Below, piece by piece: positions 25,590 to 32,703 of a DNA stretch of 64,000 nt (the stretch's first letter is position 1; each line of letters starts with the position of its first letter). The notes below the pieces were generated by a model that saw only the letters and a program-made list of their open reading frames with translations, did no database searches and was not told the origin of the DNA. Position numbers and translations under genes: made by a program. Location: positions 62,001 through 126,000 of the forward strand of contig NZ_VUKA01000005.1 of the NCBI RefSeq assembly GCF_008386565.1. Direction: 5' to 3'. Source of the DNA: Teichococcus oryzae (GTDB taxonomy: Bacteria; Pseudomonadota; Alphaproteobacteria; Acetobacterales; Acetobacteraceae).

Positions 25590-25970
25590 ATGGCGAAACT
25601 GACGCTGACGCTTTCGGCTTTGTACCTCGCCGGCATCGGCCTGGCGCTGATGGTCTTTCCCCTGCAGTTTGGCCGGGGTGCCGTGCCGGTGGATGCCGCC
25701 CCCGAATTGCTGGCATTGCTGCGGCTGCTGGGCGGGCCCTTTCTCGGGATCGCCGTGCTGAACTGGCTTTCAAGGGATCTCCGGCCCGCGCCGCCGGCGG
25801 CCGTCATCATCGCGAACATCGTCGGCTTCGGCGCCGTGACGGCCAACGACGCCTGGGGTGTCATGAGCGGCGAGGCACGGGAGGCCGCCCGGATCTTCCT
25901 GGTTGTGCATCTGCTTTTCACCCTGGCCTTCGTGGCAACCGCCTGTGCCGGCCGGCGCGGTGGCAGCTAG
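25590..25970 (+). CDS. Small four-helix membrane protein of unknown function
   Basis: 126 residues from ATG 25590 (GGAAGGCGG just upstream; a start at 25551 would add 13 residues). Four predicted membrane segments: LTLTLSALYLAGIGLALMVF, LLRLLGGPFLGIAVLNWL, AAVIIANIVGFGAVTA and IFLVVHLLFTLAFVATACA. It resembles small conserved membrane proteins of no known role. Its stop overlaps by 4 bases the stop of the convergent glycosylase gene. Confidence 0.7.
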   Translation: MAKLTLTLSALYLAGIGLALMVFPLQFGRGAVPVDAAPELLALLRLLGGPFLGIAVLNWLSRDLRPAPPAAVIIANIVGFGAVTANDAWGVMSGEAREAARIFLVVHLLFTLAFVATACAGRRGGS

Positions 25971-26581
25971 GGTGACGGGCACCGCCGCCCCCGTGCCGGC
26001 GCATGCGGCACGGCCCGGTCCGGAAAGCGGCGGCTGAGGAAGGCCGACCCCTGCAGCCCGAAGCGCCATGGCATTTCGGTCGCGCGCGAGATGCCGATGC
26101 GCGGCCCGCAGACCACCGGCACGTCCCGTTCCCTGGCGAGGACCAGGAAGGGCGCCTCGTCCAGCGGATGACCATCCAGGGCTCCCGTGACGCCAAGCGC
26201 CTCGCTCAGGCGGCCCGGGCCACCGCAGAGCAGCTTCGGCGCCGTGACGCCGCGCCGAAGCTGCATCGCCTCGATCCCTATCATGGGCTGCAAGGCCCGG
26301 ATGAGCACCGCGCTGCCAAGCGGCTCGACCCCGGACACGAAGTTGAGGCACCAGTGCAGCCCATAGGACCGGTAAACATAGGCATGGCCCGGCGGGCCGA
26401 ACATCGAGGCATTTCGCGCGGTCCGCCCGGCATAGCTGTGCGATGCCGGGTCTTCGTGATCATAGGCCTCCGTTTCGACGATCAAGCCGCCAATCCCGTC
26501 CACAAGCAGGATGGTGCCGATCAGGTCCTGCGCCACGCTGGCGGCGGGACGGGCAAAGAAGGCACGGGAAACAGGGACCAA
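25967..26581 (-). CDS. DNA-3-methyladenine glycosylase (AAG/MPG family)
   Basis: 204 residues. Base-excision repair enzyme that removes alkylated purines. The family core is intact: IVETEAYDHEDPASHSYAGRT with the catalytic Glu of ETEAY, MFGPPGHAYVYRSYGLHWCLN with the intercalating Tyr region, and GPGRLSEALG. TTG 26581 is the start, about ten bases behind GAGGAGG. The C-terminus is a short Arg/Pro-rich tail. Tail-to-tail overlap with the membrane-protein gene. Confidence 0.9.
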   Translation of the reverse strand: MVPVSRAFFARPAASVAQDLIGTILLVDGIGGLIVETEAYDHEDPASHSYAGRTARNASMFGPPGHAYVYRSYGLHWCLNFVSGVEPLGSAVLIRALQPMIGIEAMQLRRGVTAPKLLCGGPGRLSEALGVTGALDGHPLDEAPFLVLARERDVPVVCGPRIGISRATEMPWRFGLQGSAFLSRRFPDRAVPHAPARGRRCPSP

Positions 26582-26917
26582 ATCCGCTCTACCTCCTCAT
26601 GCGGGCGGATCGGCGGGAAGCATCCGCCGTTCATCGGACCGGGCGGGAGGGACGCAGAACCGCCAGAAGCTGTTCCGCCCAGGATAGGCCGCGGTGGATT
26701 GCCGGTCCAGCGATGACGCGGGATCGCCAAAGGCACGGCTTCGCCCTTCCCCGGATCAAGGCCGGGCATGCGGTCCGGCCAGCTTGCCGGCCTTGCCCGT
26801 CAACCAGCGGGAAAGCACCTTGCCGGGGGTCCGGACTGCGCATAGCCTTCTGAGAAAGCGCTTTCAAAACTCGTACCGAGAACAGGCTGCCTGAGGGCGG
26901 CGAAGGGAGAACAAGGC
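26582..26917. other. Divergent gap with LacI-type operator
   Basis: About 336 bases between the glycosylase (-) and SMP-30 (+) genes. No supported gene. The right part carries the operator at 26854-26865; the rest shows only GC-rich shadow frames. Confidence 0.5.
26854..26865. promoter_or_regulatory. LacI/GalR-type operator, GAAAGCGCTTTC
   Basis: Perfect 12-bp palindrome with central CG, the usual layout of LacI/GalR-family operators, 52 bases before the SMP-30 start. The same core is found at 43511-43526. A LacI regulator is encoded at 35313-36398 and is the only one in the window. Confidence 0.65.
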
Positions 26918-27832
26918 ATGGGCGGCATCCGGATACTGGTTGACCATCGCGGCTTTCCGGAAGGCCCGGTCGCGATGCGCGATGGCTCGGTCATCTTCGC
27001 CGAGATCAATGGAGGCTGGATCTCGCGGGTGACCGCCGACGGCACCTATGCCAGGCTGGGTTCCGCCGCGGGCGGCCCGAACGGCATCGCCCTTGGTCCG
27101 GATGGCGCGCTTTATGTCTGCAACAACGGGGGCAGCCATTACCCGCCCGGGCACTTCCTGGGCACCGGCCCATCCGCCGACTATGCCGGGGGCTATATCG
27201 AACGCGTGGACCCGGCGAGCGGCGAGCGCCGGACGCTTTACACCGAATGCGACGGAAACCGTTTATCCGCCCCGAACGACATCGTCTTCGACAGGCAGGG
27301 CGGCTTCTATTTCACCGACCTCGGGAAGCGCTACAAACGCAACCGCGACCATGGCGGGCTCTACTACGCGCTGCCCGATGGTTCCTCCATCCGCGAGATC
27401 GCCTATCCGATCGTCACGCCGAACGGTGTCGGCTTGTCGCCCGATGAAACGGTGCTGTATGTCGCGGATACCGAGGCGGCGCGCCTGTGGGCCTTCGACA
27501 TCGAGGCGCCGGGCATGATCCGCAAGGCGCCCTACCCGTCCTCGCATGGCGGCCGGCTTGTTGCATGCCTGCCCGGAATGTGCCGCTTCGACAGCCTGGC
27601 GGTCGAGGCCTCCGGCAACATCGCCGTTGCCACGCTGCTGGCGGGTACGATCACGGTGTTTTCCCCGTCGGGCAAAGTCGTGCGCTCGGTGGAGATGCCG
27701 GACACGCATCCGACGAATATCTGCTTCGGCGGCGAGAACATGAAGACGGCCTATGTCACGCTGTCGCGCCGTGGCGCCGTGGCGGCCCTGGAATGGCCGG
27801 AGCCAGGCCTGCGCTTGAACTTCCAGCAATGA
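26918..27832 (+). CDS. SMP-30/gluconolactonase/LRE-family protein
   Basis: 304 residues, six-bladed beta-propeller hydrolase that opens sugar lactones with a divalent metal. Metal-site candidates: Glu15 in FPEGPV, Asn in SAPNDIVFD, Asn in TPNGVGLSPDE and Asp in CRFDSLAVE. No signal peptide, so cytoplasmic. ATG 26918. It is preceded by a LacI-type operator shared with the SMP-30 paralogue at 43662, so both likely belong to one regulon. Lactone identity unknown. Confidence 0.88.
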   Translation: MGGIRILVDHRGFPEGPVAMRDGSVIFAEINGGWISRVTADGTYARLGSAAGGPNGIALGPDGALYVCNNGGSHYPPGHFLGTGPSADYAGGYIERVDPASGERRTLYTECDGNRLSAPNDIVFDRQGGFYFTDLGKRYKRNRDHGGLYYALPDGSSIREIAYPIVTPNGVGLSPDETVLYVADTEAARLWAFDIEAPGMIRKAPYPSSHGGRLVACLPGMCRFDSLAVEASGNIAVATLLAGTITVFSPSGKVVRSVEMPDTHPTNICFGGENMKTAYVTLSRRGAVAALEWPEPGLRLNFQQ

Positions 27833-28136
27833 GCCGCGGGCGGCATCGGCGCCATGGCGGCGGCCAGACCACCGGCCCGACGATGCTTGTCGCTGCTGAC
27901 ATGAAGCCCGGCATCCATTATTCATGATGCGGCGTTTGAACGGGAGGCCGCCGGGCGGAAAGGCCGTTCCGCCACGCCGGCAACAACGGGAGCGGCGCCA
28001 GAAGGCGGCCATCGGGCGAAACGATGCAGCAGGTCGAACAGGCCGATGAGATGCCGAACCCGCTCCGAACCGTGGGTGCCGAAAGCCTGATGCCGGGCAC
28101 CTGTCCTTCCACCGTCACCAAGGCCTTATTCCACCC
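27833..28136. other. Gap between SMP-30 and alpha/beta hydrolase genes
   Basis: About 304 bases on the same strand side. No convincing gene or hairpin found; an AT-rich patch CCATTATTCATGATG (about 27914-27928) might hold a promoter for the hydrolase. Confidence 0.4.
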
Positions 28137-28985
28137 GTGAACCCTCTGCTCGACACCCTTGAAGCCAGCTCCCGGCGTTCGGAAACACCCTGCGGCGCGG
28201 GCCGCGTCGTCTGGCATGAATGGGGCGAGGGCAAGCCCCTGGTCTTGTTGCATGGCGGCGCCGGGTCCTGGCGGCACTGGGCACGCAACATCCCGTTCCT
28301 GTCGCGCAGCCGGCGCGTCCTTGCCCCCGATACGCCAGGCCTGGGCGAATCCGACCTGCCGCCGGCCGACACCGATCTTTGGGGCCTTGCCGGCATCCTC
28401 GCGGACGGGATCGCGGCCCAGACCGGGCCGGGCGCCAGCTTCGATCTGGTGGGCTTCTCCTTCGGCGCCGTGATTTCATCGCATATCGCCGCCCGCGCGC
28501 CGCGGGGCCTGGAACGGGTTGTCCTCACCGGGCCCGGGGCGCTCGGGCTGCCGCGTGAGGCGACGCCCCTGACCTCGGTCCGCAGCCGCGTGGGGCCGGA
28601 CCGCGTGGCGGCGCACCGTGCCAACCTCGCCAGCCTGATGCTGGCCGACCCCGCCACGATCGACGAGCTGGCTGTGGAAATCCAGGCCTGGAACAGCGAT
28701 CGGGCGCGCTACCGGAGCCGGAACATCGTGTCGGACGCGGCGGTGCGGGACGTGCTTCCATCCATCAGGGTGCCCGTCCACGCCATCTTCGGCGAGCGCG
28801 ACGCTGTGGCCTACCCGCATGTGAACGAACGGGTCGATCTGATCCGCTCGCTTTGCCCGGGCGCCGATGTCCGGGTGATCCCCAAGGCAGGGCACTGGGT
28901 GTCCTATGAGGCAGCCGACATCTTCAACGCCACCCTCGCCGACATGCTCGGGCTGGAGGCCGGGGCGCCGCTCAAGGTGGGGTGA
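28137..28985 (+). CDS. Alpha/beta hydrolase
   Basis: 282 residues, GTG start at 28137. Oxyanion motif LVLLHGGAGSWRHW, nucleophile Ser108 in LVGFSFGA, acidic residue in AIFGERDAVAYP and His in KAGHWVSYE: a complete catalytic triad. No signal peptide. Resembles meta-cleavage-product hydrolases and esterases, but substrate cannot be assigned. It ends at a strong bidirectional terminator opposite the end of the 13-gene operon. Confidence 0.85.
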   Translation: MNPLLDTLEASSRRSETPCGAGRVVWHEWGEGKPLVLLHGGAGSWRHWARNIPFLSRSRRVLAPDTPGLGESDLPPADTDLWGLAGILADGIAAQTGPGASFDLVGFSFGAVISSHIAARAPRGLERVVLTGPGALGLPREATPLTSVRSRVGPDRVAAHRANLASLMLADPATIDELAVEIQAWNSDRARYRSRNIVSDAAVRDVLPSIRVPVHAIFGERDAVAYPHVNERVDLIRSLCPGADVRVIPKAGHWVSYEAADIFNATLADMLGLEAGAPLKVG

Positions 28986-29009
28986 CCCGCCTTCGCCACA
29001 GCGCACCGC

Positions 29010-29038
29010 GCTCCGGCGGCCGGTTCGGCTGCCGGAGC
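29010..29038. terminator. Bidirectional terminator hairpin
   Basis: GCTCCGGCGGCC, loop GGTTC, GGCTGCCGGAGC: a 12-bp stem with a single G-U pair, between the convergent alpha/beta hydrolase and the last Bug gene of the long minus-strand operon. Supports this as the operon's 3' end. Confidence 0.6.
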
Positions 29039-29106
29039 ATCCCGGGACGGTCACGCATCCCGAAGGAACGTGCCGTCCGCCAGAACATCCATGCTTTGGC
29101 GCATTC

Positions 29107-30087
29107 TCACATCCGCAGCCCGAGATCCCGCACCAGCGCCTTCTGCTCCTCCATCAGCGCGGGGATGCTCGCCGCGTAATCGGCGCTGTTCAGGTAAGCG
29201 AGCGGCATGTCCAGCCTCTCGATCAATGCCAGATGCTCGGGCTCCCGCATGGCGCGGTGCAGGGCGTCGTGCAGCACGCGGACGGCGCCCGGGTCCATCC
29301 CCTTGGGCCCGACCAGCCCATAGGGTGAGGTTTGCGCGACATCGATGCCTTCCTCGCGCAAGGTCGGCACCTGCGGAAAGCGCTTGATGCGTTCTTCCCC
29401 GAAGGAAACGAGAAGGCGCAGCTGACCGTTCTGCACCATCTCCGCCCACAGGCTCGACGAGGCAACCGCGTCGAGATTGCCGCCCATCAGGGATTGAAGG
29501 TCGTCCCCGCCGCCCCGGAACGGCACATGCACCCAGTCCAGCTTCGCGGCGCGGCCGATCTGCTCCATGGTGATGTGCTGCGTGGTGCCGACCCCCGCCG
29601 TGCCGTAGCTGACCCGGCCCGGATTGTCCTTCACATGGCGGACGAAGTCCTGCCAGGTTCGCCAGGGCGAGTCAGGCCGCACCACGACGCCGTAGGAATA
29701 GCCGACAAGCCTGATCACATAGGTGAAGTCGTTGAGCAGGTCATAGGGCGGGCGCTGCATCATGTAGGCGACACGAAAGGCGGTGTTGTGCATCTGCGTC
29801 AGCAGATAGGCATCCCCCTTGCCCTCGTTCGCCACGAGCTGGGCGCCCAGGATTCCGCTCGCGCCCGCCCGGTTCTCGATGACGATGGGCTGCCCCAGAT
29901 GGCGCGAGGCGATCTGCGCCAGGCCGCGGAGCTGGATATCGGCGGCGGCGCTCGCGAGCCATGGCACGATCAGGCGGATGGGGCGGGCGGGATAGTTCCG
30001 CTGGGCCAGGGCCGGACTGGCGAGCATCGCGCCGCCAGCGGCCAGCAGGCTTCTGCGTGGCAGCTCCATGGGTTTCTTGCTGGTCAC
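29107..30087 (-). CDS. Tripartite tricarboxylate transporter substrate-binding protein (Bug/TctC)
   Basis: 326 residues, GTG 30087 seven bases behind GGAGG. Tat-like signal PRRSLLAAGGAMLASPALAQ. Bug motifs present but modified: YPARPIRLIVPWLASAAADIQLR in place of the usual PGGxxD loop, ENRAGASGILGA, HVPFRGGGDDLQSLMGG. The change PWLASAAAD in the first ligand loop suggests a different ligand from its neighbour. Final gene of the 13-gene operon; no TctA/TctB genes follow. Confidence 0.9.
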   Translation of the reverse strand: MTSKKPMELPRRSLLAAGGAMLASPALAQRNYPARPIRLIVPWLASAAADIQLRGLAQIASRHLGQPIVIENRAGASGILGAQLVANEGKGDAYLLTQMHNTAFRVAYMMQRPPYDLLNDFTYVIRLVGYSYGVVVRPDSPWRTWQDFVRHVKDNPGRVSYGTAGVGTTQHITMEQIGRAAKLDWVHVPFRGGGDDLQSLMGGNLDAVASSSLWAEMVQNGQLRLLVSFGEERIKRFPQVPTLREEGIDVAQTSPYGLVGPKGMDPGAVRVLHDALHRAMREPEHLALIERLDMPLAYLNSADYAASIPALMEEQKALVRDLGLRM

Positions 30088-30112
30088 CTCGGGTCCTCCA
30101 GTGATGTCTTGT

Positions 30113-31084
30113 TCAATCGAGCCGGATGTTCAGCGGCTCCACCACCGCGCGCCATTGCGCGATATCCGTCTTGATCACGGCCGCGAATTCGTCCGGGGAG
30201 TTGCCCACCACCTGCTGCCCGGTGGCCTCGATCGCGGCGCGGTAGCCTGGATCGCGGCTGGCGCGCGCCACAGCATCCGCGAGGCGCCGGACGATGGCCT
30301 CCGGCGTGCCCGCCGGCGCGGCCAGGCCGAACCAGCCGAAGAAGGCCATGCCCGGATATCCCATTTCCACGAAGGTCGGCACTTCCGGCAGGTTGGGCAG
30401 GCGCTGCGGGCTGCTCACGGCGGCGATCCGGACCTTGCCTTCGCGATGGAACGGCATCACGGCCGGCACGGATTCGAAGGTCATCGGGACCCGGCCGGAC
30501 ATCAGGTCCACCAGCGTCTGGGAAAAGCCGCGATAAGGGACGGAATTGAGGTGCAGCGCATGGTTCATGAAGAGCCGCTCCCCCATCAGATGGCCTGCGC
30601 TGCCCATTCCCGTATGGGCGTAGATGAACTCCGACGGCGCGCGCTGGACCCGCCCGATGATCTCGGGCAGGCTGCCCTCGACGGAGGGGCTCACCACCAT
30701 CGCCATGGGCAGCTGGGTGAGCTGGGACACCGGCGTGAAATCCGCCGGGCCAAAGGAAAGCTGGCGGGACAGCAGGGGCAGAAGCACAAAGGTCGTGGAG
30801 CCCGAGATCAGCAGGCTGTAGCCATCCGGCCTGGAGCGCGCGACATTCTCGGCGCCGATCGCCGTGTTGGCGCCCGCGCGGTTCTCGATGATCACGGGCT
30901 GGCCGAGATCGGGCGACATGCGCTGGGCGGCGGCGCGCGCCGTCACATCGGTCCCTCCGCCCGCGGAATACGGAACGACGATGCGGACCGGCCGGTCCGG
31001 GTAGTCCGGCGCCTGCGCCATCGCCGCAAAGGGCGCGAGTCCCGTGGCCTGCAGGAGCGCCCTCCTCAGGATCTTCGTGTTCAT
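30113..31084 (-). CDS. Tripartite tricarboxylate transporter substrate-binding protein (Bug/TctC)
   Basis: 323 residues with export signal NTKILRRALLQATGLAPFAAMAQ. Canonical Bug motifs: YPDRPVRIVVPYSAGGGTDVTAR, IIENRAGANTAIGA, GYSLLISG, SVPYRGFSQTLVDLMSG. Periplasmic carboxylate or amide binder. 25 bases before the second Bug gene and 45 bases after the SDR gene in the long operon. Confidence 0.9.
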   Translation of the reverse strand: MNTKILRRALLQATGLAPFAAMAQAPDYPDRPVRIVVPYSAGGGTDVTARAAAQRMSPDLGQPVIIENRAGANTAIGAENVARSRPDGYSLLISGSTTFVLLPLLSRQLSFGPADFTPVSQLTQLPMAMVVSPSVEGSLPEIIGRVQRAPSEFIYAHTGMGSAGHLMGERLFMNHALHLNSVPYRGFSQTLVDLMSGRVPMTFESVPAVMPFHREGKVRIAAVSSPQRLPNLPEVPTFVEMGYPGMAFFGWFGLAAPAGTPEAIVRRLADAVARASRDPGYRAAIEATGQQVVGNSPDEFAAVIKTDIAQWRAVVEPLNIRLD

Positions 31085-31129
31085 TGTTTCCTCCGGTTAT
31101 GTTTCGCGGTCTCCGCCGCGTCGCCCGCT

Positions 31130-31897
31130 TCAGGGCATTTGCAAGCCGCCATTCACCTCGATGATCTGGCCGGTGATGAAGCCGGCCATCCGGTTCGAGG
31201 CGAGAAAAAGATAAGCGCCGACACATTCCTCGACCGAGCCGAGGCGCCGCATGGGGGTGAGCTTCACAGCGCCCTCGACCTGATGCGCCGGCATGGTCTT
31301 CATGCGGCCCGGCTTGTCGATCACGCCGGGGGCCACGGCGTTCACGCGGACGGCGCTGCGCCCCGCCTCCTTGGCCAGGCCACGCGTGAAGTTGGAAACA
31401 AAGGCCTTGGACGCGGCGTAGAGGGTGGACTTGCTGCCCCCGCCATTGCGCGCCGCGAGGGAGGTGGTGGAAATGATGCAGCCGCCGCCGGCCGCTTCCA
31501 TGATGGGCAGGGCGGCGCGGGAGCAGGCGAAGACGGAACGCGCGTTGAGATGGACGATCTCGTCGTAGAGCGCATCGTCGATGTCGCGCAAAGGATGGCG
31601 CTTCACCACGCCGCCGGCATTGTTCACCAGCACGTCCAGCCCGCCCAGCGCCGCCGCCGCCTCCTGCACGAGTTGCGTGCAGGCTTCCACGGACCGCACA
31701 TCGGCCTGGAGCATGATGGCCCGGCCGCCGGCGGACTCGATCTCCGCCACGACCGCCCTCGCGGCCGTGTCGCTCGAATTGTAGTGAACCGCCACATGCG
31801 CGCCCTGCGCCGCGAAGCCCCGTGCCACCGCGGCACCGATGCCGGTGGAGGCTCCGGTGACAAGAACCCGCTTGCCCTCAAGATCACTGATGCGCAT
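31130..31897 (-). CDS. SDR-family NAD(P)-dependent oxidoreductase
   Basis: 255 residues from ATG 31897 (GGAG nine bases upstream). Classical SDR: TGASTGIG (14-21) for cofactor, VNNAGG (91-96), Ser143/Ser146 in IISTTSLA, catalytic Tyr160-x3-Lys164 (YAASK), then VNAVAPGVI. It probably oxidises a hydroxyacyl-CoA or sugar-acid hydroxyl in the pathway. Lies between a metallophosphoesterase (17-base gap) and Bug genes in the 13-gene operon. Confidence 0.9.
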   Translation of the reverse strand: MRISDLEGKRVLVTGASTGIGAAVARGFAAQGAHVAVHYNSSDTAARAVVAEIESAGGRAIMLQADVRSVEACTQLVQEAAAALGGLDVLVNNAGGVVKRHPLRDIDDALYDEIVHLNARSVFACSRAALPIMEAAGGGCIISTTSLAARNGGGSKSTLYAASKAFVSNFTRGLAKEAGRSAVRVNAVAPGVIDKPGRMKTMPAHQVEGAVKLTPMRRLGSVEECVGAYLFLASNRMAGFITGQIIEVNGGLQMP

Positions 31898-31914
31898 CCC
31901 GGGATGCTCCTTCC

Positions 31915-32694
31915 TCAGATCATGTGCCAGCCATGCGCGGCCTTGCCGAACCAGCGGTCCGGCTCGCCTTGCCACCACACGGCGCCATCGAGCCCCAGCG
32001 CCCAGCCGGCCCCGACGCCCTGCGCCTGGAGCCCATCCGCGGCGCGGGCGCGGTAGCAGACATGGTGGTGGCCATGGATGATGAGCCGCGCACCCAGGGC
32101 GCGCGCGACGGCGTCGATGGCCGCGAAGCCCTGCGGATGGCTCGACGGCGCCTCATGCGTCACCAGCACATCGGCGCGGAGGCCGGCCAGGGCCGCGACA
32201 TCCTCCGGCCAGATCGCCATGGCCGCGAGTGCCTGGCGCATCGCCTCGCATTGCTCCGCCGTCCACCCGGCGCCGAGCGTGCCCAGATCCGCCGCCAGCT
32301 CCACGCGCCCGCGCAGCCTTGGCGGTCCAGGGGGCTCCCAGACGCGGCGGCGGAAGGTGCCGCCCAGCCCCGCGATCCGGATGCCGCCAATGGTCGCCAC
32401 GCGCGCATTCAGCGCCCCATTTCCGGTCCGGGGATTGCGGGCGCGGGACGTCAGATTGTCCCACATCCGCGGGCCGCCATCGTAATCATGGTTGCCCCAG
32501 ATCCAGTGGACCGCGATGCCCGCATCCAGCAGCGGCGCCGCCACCTGGTCGAGCGGATGGTCGCATTCCATATCGCCCAGCAGCACCGCCGCCGCCGGCT
32601 TCTCCGGCAGCGCGGCCAGGCCACGGGCCACATGGTGCCATTGGCGGTGGATGTCGCCGATGAACACCAGGGCCGGCTGGTCGGGAAGGCTCAC
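31915..32694 (-). CDS. Calcineurin-like metallophosphoesterase
   Basis: 259 residues, GTG 32694. Two-metal motifs in order: VFIGDIHRQW, LLGDME, WGNHDYD, VLVTHEAPSSH and IHGHHH. No signal peptide. Hydrolyses phosphomono- or diesters; the substrate is unknown and its place in a CoA-linked catabolic operon is unexpected. Nine bases after the CoA-transferase gene. Confidence 0.87.
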   Translation of the reverse strand: MSLPDQPALVFIGDIHRQWHHVARGLAALPEKPAAAVLLGDMECDHPLDQVAAPLLDAGIAVHWIWGNHDYDGGPRMWDNLTSRARNPRTGNGALNARVATIGGIRIAGLGGTFRRRVWEPPGPPRLRGRVELAADLGTLGAGWTAEQCEAMRQALAAMAIWPEDVAALAGLRADVLVTHEAPSSHPQGFAAIDAVARALGARLIIHGHHHVCYRARAADGLQAQGVGAGWALGLDGAVWWQGEPDRWFGKAAHGWHMI

Positions 32695-32703
32695 CGCAGC
32701 GCC

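Noticed and set aside
29370..29385. AAGCGCTT, partial match to the LacI-type palindrome
   Set aside because: Only the inner 8 bases match, and it lies deep inside a Bug coding sequence, so chance is the better explanation.
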